Shown: positions 35,983-44,810 of the stretch, one piece after another
How positions within the stretch are numbered: position 1 is the stretch's first letter
How the letters are laid out: each line of letters starts with the position of its first letter
Assembly: GCA_025517425.1 (NCBI GenBank)
Contig: JAOPJY010000001.1
Coordinates: 854,217-918,216, forward strand
Direction of reading: 5' to 3'
Length of the DNA: 64,000 nucleotides
DNA from: Halobacteria archaeon AArc-dxtr1
Lineage (GTDB): Archaea > Halobacteriota > Halobacteria > Halobacteriales > Natrialbaceae
Made by a program: the position numbers and the translations under genes
The notes under the pieces: generated by a model
Told to the model about the DNA's origin: nothing
The model's input: only the letters and a program-made list of their open reading frames with translations
Databases searched by the model: none

Positions 35983-36561
35983 GTGGAGACCACTCTGCTT
36001 GTCGGTGTCTGGTTGTTCGCCATCACACACGTCGATACGCTTGTCGTCATCGGTGCGTTTTGTGCGGACAACGATTACCGGGTCTGGGAGGTGCTCGTCG
36101 GACATTACGTGGGCTTTTCGATCGGCCTCGCCGCTGCGATAATCGGGACCATCGTCGCCGCTGAACTGCTCCAAGAGTGGACGTTTCTCTTGGGGTTTGT
36201 CCCCCTCAGCATCGGCCTCTGGGGCCTCGTTCGGCGTCCCCCAGAAACAACGATCGACGACTTGCCAGTTGTGCCGAACTCCCTCGGACGGATCGGTGTG
36301 GTCGCCGTCGCGGGGATCGGTCTCAGCGGCGAAAACGTCGCGGTGTTCATTCCGTTTTTCGTCGAGCTTTCGCCACGAGAGCTGTTCTTCGTAGTCTGTG
36401 TCTATCTGATTGGCGCCGGACTCGTCTTTCTCACTGCGCTCCAGATCGTGTCTCGCGTCGCTGTCGATGGTATTTCTGATCGTCTCGACCGATGGCTCGT
36501 CCCCACTGTGCTGGTGGGAGTCGGTGGATACGTTATCGTGACCGGGTTGATCATCGGGTAA
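35983..36561 (+). CDS. CadD-type cadmium resistance transporter
   Basis: This 192-residue protein has a GTG start and five to six membrane helices with the CadD layout: GVWLFAITHVDTLVVIGAFC near the start and IGLSGENVAVFIPFFVELSP in the middle, followed by GGYVIVTGLIIG at the end. This small LysE-like superfamily includes cadmium/cation exporters. An AATATACGA box lies about 30 nt upstream. It does not adjoin the metal P-type ATPase further on. Confidence 0.8.
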   Translation: METTLLVGVWLFAITHVDTLVVIGAFCADNDYRVWEVLVGHYVGFSIGLAAAIIGTIVAAELLQEWTFLLGFVPLSIGLWGLVRRPPETTIDDLPVVPNSLGRIGVVAVAGIGLSGENVAVFIPFFVELSPRELFFVVCVYLIGAGLVFLTALQIVSRVAVDGISDRLDRWLVPTVLVGVGGYVIVTGLIIG

Positions 36562-36719
36562 GCGATCGGACTGGACGGCTACGTCACAGCCAAAATCGGT
36601 CGCGATACCTGTCGAACGTCGCTGTAGCTGAGAAGAGCTAGCGATGAACCGATCTTCTGAATTGGTGATTGCTACTGGAGTCCGAATATTATTTTGTAGT
36701 TCAAAAGGATAGTCACCCC

Positions 36720-36863
36720 ATGACGAAACTCAGCAAGGAGTGCAAAACCCATCTTGAGACAGCACTGAGCGAGGACGACCCCGCTCAGAAGGATTACCAT
36801 ATTCGACAGGTATTGCAAGCGTGTGGAGTCGAGGATGTCCCAGAAGGGATAACGGATCAGTAA
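36720..36863 (+). CDS. 47-residue conserved-looking small protein
   Basis: This peptide, MTKLSKECKTHLETALSEDD followed by PAQKDYHIRQVLQACGVEDV, forms two acidic-basic amphipathic helices with two cysteines. A GAATATTATTTTG box about 30 nt before the ATG supports expression. The composition fits a real small haloarchaeal protein; its role is unknown. The in-frame 17 codons upstream include the promoter. Confidence 0.6.
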   Translation: MTKLSKECKTHLETALSEDDPAQKDYHIRQVLQACGVEDVPEGITDQ

Positions 36864-37066
36864 GCACTCCCCACACTGAGAAATCACTGCTCACCGGTGA
36901 TTGGTCACGAGTCCGTGTCGCAGTCGCGCTCTGTAGTTACCACAAACCCATCGACGGGAGTCCCCGTTTTGCGTCTCGATAGCGTTCGATCGTTGCGTAG
37001 CAAACACGCGCAGGTGCCAGATTGGAAACGACGGGTTACATACCGACGGATGAATCTACCCTAGGT

Positions 37067-37218
37067 TCACGACTCGTACTCAGCCCACAGATACCGCGTC
37101 GCCATGCTCCGGTAGGGTCGCCACGGTTCGGCGATCTTCCGGAGTTGGGGCCGGGAACGTTCGGCGCCGTCGGCGTACAGCGTCTCCATGCAACGCCGAA
37201 CCGCGAGGTCCCCAAGTG
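37067..37218 (-). pseudogene. Truncated copy of the AlkA-like glycosylase 3' end
   Basis: These 152 nt match the end of the intact glycosylase gene at 40647-40798 at about 93% with no gaps. On the minus strand they read LGDLAVRRCMETLYADG onward to RYLWAEYES and stop, with only about five amino-acid changes and TGA in place of TAA. The match begins exactly at the catalytic Asp region and ends at the stop codon. No other part of the gene is present, so it is a relic. Confidence 0.85.
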
Positions 37219-37331
37219 AACCTAGCCGTTCGACGCGTTTGGGTACGTTCCACCACCACGTATTTCCGATCGTTGTTCGAACACAGTCGTATGGATTGTC
37301 TCCTGAGCGGTCTCGTCACTCGTCGGCGACG

Positions 37332-38912
37332 ATGAACGGGTACTACCGCCGGTATCTCCAGGTGTTCCTCCGGTTTCTCCCGTTCGCGATCGCCTTCCTC
37401 AGGGATCGACGGCGATTCCTGTTCATCGGGCCGCCGAGGCGCGTCGAGGAAGACGTCCACCGCAAACGCGCCGAGCGGTTGACGGAAACGATGCTCGATC
37501 TCGGGCCGGCGTTCATCAAGGTCGGCCAGGTGCTCTCGACCCGACCGGACATCGTACCGCCGACGTACGTCGACGTCTTCGCGACATTACAGGACGAAGT
37601 TCCCGAAGGGGTGGGAGGTGATCCCCTGACGGTCGTTGAGGCAGAACTCGACGAGCAGATTGATCTCGAAACCGTCGATCCCGTGGCCGGCGGGTCGCTC
37701 GCGTTCGTCTACACCGCCGAGTACGAGGGCGAACGGATCGCGCTGAAGGTTCGCCGGCCCGAAATCGCCCCGATCATCGAGCGCGATATCCGGGTCATCA
37801 GGGGCCTCGTGCCGCTGCTTTCGACGTTCGCCGACGAGCGCCAGCGCTACTCGCTTGAGAACATCGCCGACGACTTCGAGAAGATCATCCTCGAGGAACT
37901 CGACTTCGAACGCGAGGCGTCGATCATGGCCGAGATCGGCGACAACGTCGCCGACGACGATCGGATCGTCGTTCCGACGGCGTACCCCTCGCTCTGTTCC
38001 GAACGGGTGGTGGCGATGGAGTACGTCGAGGGCGAGAAGATCACCAGTGAGCGGGCGCTGGAAAACGTCGGTATCGAACCGACCGAGATGGCGACGCTGA
38101 TCGCCCGGACATACCTCGAGATGGGACTCGTCGACGGCGTATTTCACGCCGATCCCCATCCTGGAAACCTTGCAGTGACCGACGACGGCCGACTCGTCAT
38201 CTACGATTATGGGATGAGTCAACGCCTCAGCCAGCAAGAGCAGGATGACATCACGAGCCTCTATCGCACGCTCGTTCGTCGGGACGTCGACGGGCTACTG
38301 GAGACGCTCATCGCTCTGGAGGTGCTGGAACCGAACGTCAACCGCGCCGAACTCCGGCGCGTCCTCGAGTTGGTAATCGAGAACCTCGAAGGGCGGTCCG
38401 ACATCACCTGGCGGATGATTATCACTGAGCTGTTCTCGACGCTTTACGATTTCCCGTTCCGTATCCCCCCGAACGTCCTGCTCCTCGTGCGCGTCGGAAC
38501 GGTCGGCGAGGGCGTCTGTCGGAGCCTGGACCCGGAGTTCGACTTCATCGCCGTCACGCGCTCGTTTCTCGTCGATCACGGATTTATCGAGAGCGAACTA
38601 GAGGCACTGTTCGACGATTTCCGAACCGATCTCCGCCGATCGACGCCGGTGCTCGCTCGACTGCCTGCCAGAACCGATACCGTTTTGGGCCAACTCGAGA
38701 ACGGCGAACTTGTCGTCAGAACCGACCCCGTGGACCCGCCGAGCGATGGTGATCCCGGGGTCGGCTACGCCGTACTCGCCGGTGCGTTGGTCGTCTCGGC
38801 CGCAATCCTGACGTTCCAGGAGGTAGCGTACGCGCTCACCAGCCTGGCGGGGGCGTTCGTCGTTTTCGGTCAGTACCTTCGCCTGCAGTGGGCGAGAACA
38901 GGTGGCCGGTGA
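37332..38912 (+). CDS. ABC1/UbiB-type atypical kinase
   Basis: This 526-residue protein has the UbiB family marks: a KxGQ-type N-terminal motif AFIKVGQVLSTRPDIVP, the Ala-rich loop AGGSLAFVYTAEY, Lys in IALKVRRPEIAP, the catalytic HADPHPGNL and metal-loop YDYGMSQRL. Two membrane helices at the C-terminus (about residues 475-515) anchor it. It likely supports isoprenoid quinone handling at the membrane. I start at MNGYYRRYL; the frame runs back into the glycosylase relic by chance. Confidence 0.9.
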   Translation: MNGYYRRYLQVFLRFLPFAIAFLRDRRRFLFIGPPRRVEEDVHRKRAERLTETMLDLGPAFIKVGQVLSTRPDIVPPTYVDVFATLQDEVPEGVGGDPLTVVEAELDEQIDLETVDPVAGGSLAFVYTAEYEGERIALKVRRPEIAPIIERDIRVIRGLVPLLSTFADERQRYSLENIADDFEKIILEELDFEREASIMAEIGDNVADDDRIVVPTAYPSLCSERVVAMEYVEGEKITSERALENVGIEPTEMATLIARTYLEMGLVDGVFHADPHPGNLAVTDDGRLVIYDYGMSQRLSQQEQDDITSLYRTLVRRDVDGLLETLIALEVLEPNVNRAELRRVLELVIENLEGRSDITWRMIITELFSTLYDFPFRIPPNVLLLVRVGTVGEGVCRSLDPEFDFIAVTRSFLVDHGFIESELEALFDDFRTDLRRSTPVLARLPARTDTVLGQLENGELVVRTDPVDPPSDGDPGVGYAVLAGALVVSAAILTFQEVAYALTSLAGAFVVFGQYLRLQWARTGGR

Positions 38913-39087
38913 CGTCGTCGGCGAGCGATCGGACGAGACTGCGACGGCTCTGAGGGATGGGCGAAACCGCGCGGACGAACGCTGCTCCGGATCGATACCC
39001 GAAAGCGCACGTTGTCGGGGACCGGGTCCGCCCCAGACACCACTCGCCCACCACCGTTTTCCCCTCGTGGGAGGTTCCTACGAACGA

Positions 39088-40566
39088 ATGCAACTGAAGA
39101 CAGTCAGAATCGACATTGGAACGAGCCGCGCGCTCGTCCTGTTGAATGCCACCGACGCGAGCGAATTGGGGGCCCATCCTCTCGATCGGGTCCGGATCGG
39201 ATACGACGAGAAAACGACGACGGGGATCGTCAAGGTGACCGACGAACTGGTCGAGGAGGGGGTCGTCGGTCTGACCGAGCCACTCCACCACGTTCGGAGT
39301 CCGGTCGAGGTGACGCTCGCTGGGACGCCCCGATCGGTCCGATACGTTCGAAAGAAACTGAACGACGTCGAACTCCGGCGCCACGAACTCGAGACGATCG
39401 TCGAGGACATTCACGAGAACCGACTCTCGGACATCGAACTAGGTGCGTACGTTTCTGCCATCTATACGAACGGGTTCTCGCTGGAGGAGACGAAGCATCT
39501 GACCGAGGCGATGAGTGACGTCGGCGAGCGGCTGACGTGGGATGCCCCGATCGTCGCCGACAAGCACTCGGTCGGCGGCGTGGCGGGAAACTGCGTGACG
39601 CCGATTCTGGTGTCGATCGTCGCAGAGGCAGGACTGGCGATGCCTAAGACCTCCTCGCGGGCCGTGACGTCGCCGGCGGGGACCGCGGACGTCATGGAGG
39701 TGTTCTGTGACATCGAGTTCACCGTCGACGGAATCGAGGAACTCGTCGCGGAGACGAACGCCTGTCTCGTCTGGGGTGGCGGCGTCGACCTTTCCCCAGT
39801 CGACGACGAGATCATCCGCGCTGAGAATCCGCTTTCGGTGGATCCGCCAGGCCAGTTGATGGCCTCCATCCTCTCGAAGAAGCGAAGCGCCGGATCGACC
39901 CACGTTGTGATCGACATCCCCTATGGAGAGGGAGCGAAAGTCGAGAGTCTCGTCACGGCGCGAGAGCTGGCCGACGACCTCAAGCGTGTCGGCGAGCACT
40001 TGAAAATGGACGTTACCTGCGCGATCACTCACGGGACGGATCCGATCGGACGCGGGGTCGGACCCGTCCTCGAGGCTCGCGACGTCCTCGCCGTGCTGGA
40101 GGGAGACGGGCCGGAATCGCTCCGGCTGAAGTCCGTACGGCTCGCGGAGATGCTGCTCGATCACTGCGGCGTGGACGCCTCGGCGAGCGAGATCCTGGAG
40201 TCAGGGCGCGCCCTCGACCGGTTCCGGCGGATCGTTGCCGCCCAGAACGGCGACCCCGACGTCAGCACCGACGACCTCGAGCCGGGTGAGGAGACGGCGA
40301 CCCTTCACGCGGAGCGTGCAGGCGTCGCCGCCCGCGTCGATAACAGGCAACTCTGTGACGTGGCCAGACGGGCCGGGGCGCCGCGGGACGCGCGGGCCGG
40401 GCTCGTGGTCCATCGATCGGTCGGTGATTCGATAGCTGACGGTGACCCGCTGTACACGATCTACGCGGAGACGACCACGAAACTCGAGGCAGCGGTGGAC
40501 CTAGCGACCCGGAGCGAACCCATCCGCGTTCGAAGCAAGGCCGACGCACTCGTAGAACACCGGTGA
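39088..40566 (+). CDS. deoA: AMP phosphorylase
   Basis: This 492-residue protein is an archaeal AMP phosphorylase. The N-terminal 80 residues form the barrel domain absent from bacterial thymidine phosphorylase. The core shows ADKHSVGGVAGNCVTP and MPKTSSRAVTSPAGTADVME, the phosphate and nucleoside site. It splits AMP with phosphate to adenine and ribose-1,5-bisphosphate, the entry to the archaeal NMP pathway through an isomerase and RuBisCO, neither in this window. I start at MQLKTVRIDIG. Confidence 0.92.
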   Translation: MQLKTVRIDIGTSRALVLLNATDASELGAHPLDRVRIGYDEKTTTGIVKVTDELVEEGVVGLTEPLHHVRSPVEVTLAGTPRSVRYVRKKLNDVELRRHELETIVEDIHENRLSDIELGAYVSAIYTNGFSLEETKHLTEAMSDVGERLTWDAPIVADKHSVGGVAGNCVTPILVSIVAEAGLAMPKTSSRAVTSPAGTADVMEVFCDIEFTVDGIEELVAETNACLVWGGGVDLSPVDDEIIRAENPLSVDPPGQLMASILSKKRSAGSTHVVIDIPYGEGAKVESLVTARELADDLKRVGEHLKMDVTCAITHGTDPIGRGVGPVLEARDVLAVLEGDGPESLRLKSVRLAEMLLDHCGVDASASEILESGRALDRFRRIVAAQNGDPDVSTDDLEPGEETATLHAERAGVAARVDNRQLCDVARRAGAPRDARAGLVVHRSVGDSIADGDPLYTIYAETTTKLEAAVDLATRSEPIRVRSKADALVEHR

Positions 40567-40646
40567 ACGCACGAGGCACAGATCGAACTACATCTGAACG
40601 CGAGAGGGAGCCGAGATGGCGTCGAATATTCAACTCCATCAGCCAT

Positions 40647-41246
40647 TTACGACTCGTACTCAGCCCACAGATACCGCGTCGCCACGCTCCGGTAGGGTCG
40701 CCACGGTTCGGCGATCTCCCGGAGTTCGGATCGGGAACGTTCGGAGCCGTCGGCGTACAGCGTCTCCATGCAACGCCGAACCGCGAGATCTCCAAGTGGC
40801 AATACGTCCGGGCGCTCGAGAACGAAAATGCAGTACATCTCCGCGGTCCACTGGCCGACCCCCCGGATCTCGGTGAGGGTGTCGACGACCGCCTCGTCGG
40901 CAGCGTTGGCGAGCCCCTCTCGTGTTAAATCGCGCTCCTGAAACGCCTGCGCGGCGTTTCGCACGTACTCGACCTTCTGTGAGGAGAGCCCCGCCTCTCG
41001 TAGCGCATCCTCGTCGGCTGCGAGGACGGTCTCCGGCGTCACGTCCCCCGCAAGCGTTTCGAAGACTCGATTGCGGACCGCACGCGCGCTTGCGGTCGAG
41101 AGCTGCTGGTTGATAATCGAGATACAGAGGCGTTCGTACTCGTCCCAATCAGGTTCGACGTACGGGTCGTGGGCGTCTATCAGCCCTGCCATCACGGGAT
41201 CCCGGCGCAACACGGGTTCGGCCTCGTCGAGCATATCGGTGAGCAT
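40647..41246 (-). CDS. DNA-3-methyladenine glycosylase (AlkA-like, HhH-GPD)
   Basis: This 199-residue protein has the HhH-GPD layout: ISIINQQLSTASARAV, GLSSQKVEYVRN, the hairpin TEIRGVGQWTAEMY and the catalytic Asp in LPLGDLAVRR. It removes alkylated bases from DNA. It lacks the iron-sulfur cluster of Nth/MutY. I start at MLTDMLDEAE. A second copy of its last 152 nt lies at 37067-37218. Confidence 0.92.
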   Translation of the reverse strand: MLTDMLDEAEPVLRRDPVMAGLIDAHDPYVEPDWDEYERLCISIINQQLSTASARAVRNRVFETLAGDVTPETVLAADEDALREAGLSSQKVEYVRNAAQAFQERDLTREGLANAADEAVVDTLTEIRGVGQWTAEMYCIFVLERPDVLPLGDLAVRRCMETLYADGSERSRSELREIAEPWRPYRSVATRYLWAEYES

Positions 41247-41360
41247 CACGGGGGACTCGACGGGCAAAGGCGTCTCGGTTGGCCATGGGAGGTGCGTTCC
41301 GTCGGTCGGGATCGTATGGCGACGCCGCCTTTTTCGACCGTCGGGCCGTAGACGCGACCC

Positions 41361-41897
41361 GTGCAACCAGTCGTCCACCTCGCGGTCGGCTACCTCTGTT
41401 ACGCCGCGTTCGCGCGGTGGCGAGACGGAGGTCCGCCCGCGGAACTGCCGGCGCTCGCGGCGATCGTCGGCGCGGCGCTGCCGGACCTACTCGACCAGTC
41501 GCTGGCCGCAGCCGGAATTACCGAGGTCACCCGGACGATCGGTCACTCGCTACTGTTCGCGCTCCCGGTCGTCGCCCTCGTCTGGGCGGTTGCGGCCAGC
41601 CGGGACCGATCCGTCCTTGGCGTCGCCTTCGGGATCGGGTACGTCTCACACATCGCGACCGACGTCCCGTGGCACGTCCTCGCCGGAGACTATCACGAAC
41701 TCGGCTTCCTGCTCTGGCCGGTGACCGAGATGCCGGAGTACTCGGGTGTCAAGCCGCTCGGAACGATTCCGGGCCTCGGCATCGAGGCGACGACGCTGTG
41801 GATCGAGGCCGTGATTCTCGTCGCGGGCGTCGCGCTCTGGCGGGCCGACGGCTATCCGGGGACGGAGCCGATTCGGCGCGCAGTCAGCCGAGAGTAA
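41361..41897 (+). CDS. Membrane-bound metal-dependent hydrolase (YdjM-like)
   Basis: This 178-residue protein has a GTG start and four to five membrane helices with the YdjM/DUF457 pattern: QPVVHLAVGYLCYAAF with its His, IVGAALPDLLDQ and GIGYVSHIATDVPWHV. The conserved His/Asp residues fit a metal site inside the membrane. Its natural substrate is unknown. It converges on the metal P-type ATPase gene. Confidence 0.85.
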   Translation: MQPVVHLAVGYLCYAAFARWRDGGPPAELPALAAIVGAALPDLLDQSLAAAGITEVTRTIGHSLLFALPVVALVWAVAASRDRSVLGVAFGIGYVSHIATDVPWHVLAGDYHELGFLLWPVTEMPEYSGVKPLGTIPGLGIEATTLWIEAVILVAGVALWRADGYPGTEPIRRAVSRE

Positions 41898-41912
41898 ACG
41901 ACGGTCGGTGGG

Positions 41913-44471
41913 TTACTCCGACTCGGGGTGATCCACCGCTGCGGTGTCAGGCGTCTCTGGTTCGACGTTCGCGAGTCGCATCGCGTTGCCCGTCACACCG
42001 AGGCTCATCCCCATATCGCCGATGACGACCGCGTGGATTACGGTCACGAGCCCGAACGGCGCCCCCGCCGCGAGGACGGCTTTCACGGCGAGACTCGACC
42101 AGACGTTCTGCCGAATAACGCCGTTTGCCGTGCCTGAGAGCTCGTAGAGGTACGGCAGTCGGGTGAGATCGTCACCCATCAGTGCCACGTCGGCGATCTC
42201 GAGGGCGGTGTCCGTCCCCGCGGCGCCCATGGCGATCCCGACCGTCGCGGTCGCGAGCGCCGGCGCGTCGTTGACGCCGTCGCCGACCATGGCGACGTGG
42301 GTTCGGTCTTCGTCCTCGTCGGAACCCTCGAGCCGGCGAATCCACTCGAGTTTCTCCTCGGGGAAGAGTTCGGCGTGGGAGGCGTCGACGCCGACTTCCT
42401 CGGCGATGGCCCGGGCGGTGCCCTCGTTGTCGCCGGTGAGCATCACGACCCGCACGCCTTGCTCTTGGAGCCGGGAGACGGCCCACTTCGCTTCGGGACG
42501 GACGCGGTCAGCTACGCCGATGATCCCCAGTGGCCGGTCCTCGGTGCCGACGACGACCGCGGTCTTGCCCTCGCGCTCGAGGTCCGGAACGACGTCCGCG
42601 AGCACGTCCAGACAGGCCTCGCGATCGCACTTCGAGGACGAGTCGTAGCCCATCTCGGCCAGCGTAACGCCGCCGTCGGTCGTCGCGTGAACGTGTTCGA
42701 GGTCGGCCAGGCCGTCGAACAGGTCCGGCTTACCGACGTAGTAGGTCTCGCCGCCGACCTCGGCGCGAACGCCCTTGCCGGTCAGCGCTTCGAAGTCCGA
42801 AACGGACGGCCGGCTGCGTTCGCCCTCGTCACCGACGACACCCTGCTCCTCGGCGTAGCCGACGATGGCCCTGCCGATCGGGTGCTCACTTCGGTGTTCG
42901 GCCGCGCTCGCGATGTGCACCAGTTCGTCCTCGTCGACCCCTTCGAGCGGGATTATATCGGTCACCGACAGGTCTCCTTCCGTGAGCGTTCCCGTCTTGT
43001 CGACCGCGAGCACGTCGCTGTCGCCGACCGCCTCGAGGTGCTTGCCGCCCTTGATGAGCACGCCGTTTCGCGCGGCGTTCGTGATCCCCGAAACCACGCT
43101 GACGGGCGTCGAGATGACCAGCGCGCAGGGACAGGAGATCACGAGCAGCGTCAGGCCGACGACGAACCAGTAGCCCCAGGACGCGCCGAACGCGAGTGGA
43201 GGAGCGACCGCGGCCGCGAGTGCGAGGGTCACGACGATCGGCGTGTAGACGCCCGCGAAGCGGTCGATGAACTGCTCTCGGTCGGTCTTCTCGCGTTCGG
43301 CGTCCTCGACCAGTCGGACGATCCGGGCGAGCGTCGACTCGTCGGCCGGACGCTCGACGTCGACCTCGAGGTAGCCTGACTCGGCGATCGTCCCCGCGTA
43401 GACCTCGTCTCCCTCCGTTTTGTCCGCGGGGACGCTCTCGCCGGTGATCGGCGACTGATCGACCGCGCTCCTCCCCTCGAGTACCGTCCCGTCGGCCGGC
43501 ACCTTCTCGCCGGGTCGGACGACGGCGGTGTCGCCGATCTCGAGGTCGGCTGCGGGAACCGTCTCCTCGCTCCCGTCGGGGCGCTTGACCGTCGCCGTCT
43601 CCGGCGAGAGCTCCATCAACTCGCGCAGAGAGTCCCGCGCCCGGTCCATCGAGAAGCGCTCGAGCAACTCGGCGACCGAGAACAGGACCGCGAGCAGCGC
43701 GCCTTCCTTCGGGAAGTGGGCGGCGACGCTCGCGAGGATACCGATGCTCATCAGCAGGTCGATGTCCAGACTGCGGTTGCGGGCCGAGTAGTAACCGTTA
43801 CGGACGATCGGTGAACCGGCGAGCACGGCGGCCGCAACGAAGAGGGCGTGCGAGAGGTCGTACTCGCGACCCGCGACCGTCGCGAGCGTCGGATCGACCG
43901 CGGGAACGACGAACTCCAGAAGGAGACCGACCGTCACGAGGATGGCACCGAGTCCGGTTCCGAGAGCGCGACGGCTCTTCCAGACGGTGCGCTTTTCGGC
44001 GATGGGATCGCGCTCGTCGCCGATCGGCGTCGCGTCGTAGCCGGCCCCCTCGATCGCGTCGACGATCGCCTCAATCGAGTGGTCGTTGCTCGTCGTCACG
44101 GTTACGCGGCCGGCTGTCGGCCGGGTCTCGACCTCCTCGAGGCCGTCGACGGACTCGAGTGCGTTCTCGACTTTGTTCGCACAGGAGGCACAGTCCATCC
44201 CGGGAACCGAGAACGATCGCTCGGCGGCTACGCCCGCGACCTCGTACCCCGTAGCTTGGACGCGGTCGGTGACCTGCTCTGCGGTCGTCATCGTCAGATC
44301 GTACGTGACGACGAGGCGACCGCTCGTCACGTGGGCGTCTACGTTGTCGATACCCTCGAGTCGCCTGACGCTGCGTTCGACCTTGTTGGCACAGGAGGGA
44401 CAGTCCATCTCGGGGACCCGGAGCGCGAGCGTGCGGCTCGACTCGGGCGACTGCTCGTCGAACTCGCTCAT
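41913..44471 (-). CDS. Heavy-metal P1B-type ATPase (Zn/Cd-type) with two HMA domains
   Basis: This protein of about 852 residues has two N-terminal metal-binding domains (MDCPSCANKVE and MDCASCANKVE), then eight membrane helices, the SCPCALVISTPVSV site and the phosphorylated Asp in DKTGTLTEG near residue 490. The CPCALVIST-plus-GVLIKGG context resembles ZntA/CadA rather than copper pumps, so Zn/Cd/Pb export is inferred. A KCDREAC insert lies in the nucleotide-binding region. AAATAAC about 27-35 nt upstream allows start GTG 44486 or ATG 44471. Confidence 0.9.
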   Translation of the reverse strand: MSEFDEQSPESSRTLALRVPEMDCPSCANKVERSVRRLEGIDNVDAHVTSGRLVVTYDLTMTTAEQVTDRVQATGYEVAGVAAERSFSVPGMDCASCANKVENALESVDGLEEVETRPTAGRVTVTTSNDHSIEAIVDAIEGAGYDATPIGDERDPIAEKRTVWKSRRALGTGLGAILVTVGLLLEFVVPAVDPTLATVAGREYDLSHALFVAAAVLAGSPIVRNGYYSARNRSLDIDLLMSIGILASVAAHFPKEGALLAVLFSVAELLERFSMDRARDSLRELMELSPETATVKRPDGSEETVPAADLEIGDTAVVRPGEKVPADGTVLEGRSAVDQSPITGESVPADKTEGDEVYAGTIAESGYLEVDVERPADESTLARIVRLVEDAEREKTDREQFIDRFAGVYTPIVVTLALAAAVAPPLAFGASWGYWFVVGLTLLVISCPCALVISTPVSVVSGITNAARNGVLIKGGKHLEAVGDSDVLAVDKTGTLTEGDLSVTDIIPLEGVDEDELVHIASAAEHRSEHPIGRAIVGYAEEQGVVGDEGERSRPSVSDFEALTGKGVRAEVGGETYYVGKPDLFDGLADLEHVHATTDGGVTLAEMGYDSSSKCDREACLDVLADVVPDLEREGKTAVVVGTEDRPLGIIGVADRVRPEAKWAVSRLQEQGVRVVMLTGDNEGTARAIAEEVGVDASHAELFPEEKLEWIRRLEGSDEDEDRTHVAMVGDGVNDAPALATATVGIAMGAAGTDTALEIADVALMGDDLTRLPYLYELSGTANGVIRQNVWSSLAVKAVLAAGAPFGLVTVIHAVVIGDMGMSLGVTGNAMRLANVEPETPDTAAVDHPESE

Positions 44472-44540
44472 CACCTGTTCGTACACGGTCCGCCAGCATA
44501 CGAGTTATTTGGCGCACGCCAACTCCGGCGGTGACCGAAC

Positions 44541-44729
44541 TCACTCCCCAGACGCCCACTCGTGTCGGGCGCAGTCGAGAGCGAGCATGAACACGAGATA
44601 CAACACGGGTACACTCACGATGAACGCCCAGTCGATCCGGCCCCGGTAGGCCTGAATCGCAAACAACACGCCGAAGACGATCTGCGCACCGATCACCCGC
44701 CGCTGCCACGGTAGCTCGGACACGTCCAT
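44541..44729 (-). CDS. Small two-helix membrane protein
   Basis: This 62-residue protein reads MDVSELPWQRRVIGAQIVFG and has two hydrophobic stretches (QIVFGVLFAIQAYRG and FIVSVPVLYLVFMLALD). It stands between the HTH-10 regulator and the P-type ATPase on the same strand, 69 nt before the ATPase start. It may belong to the metal module, perhaps as an accessory of the pump, but nothing in it binds metal visibly. Confidence 0.65.
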   Translation of the reverse strand: MDVSELPWQRRVIGAQIVFGVLFAIQAYRGRIDWAFIVSVPVLYLVFMLALDCARHEWASGE

Positions 44730-44810
44730 GCCGGGCGTTGAGCGAGCCAGAACAAGTATCCCGTCGATTTGGCTCCGTGACTGTCGCTGGTTGTGGGTTC
44801 CGAGCGCTCG

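Noticed and set aside
37188-37331. Longer N-terminus of the UbiB-type kinase
   Set aside because: It would read through the glycosylase relic and is rich in Ser/Arg/His; the family starts near MNGYYRRYL.
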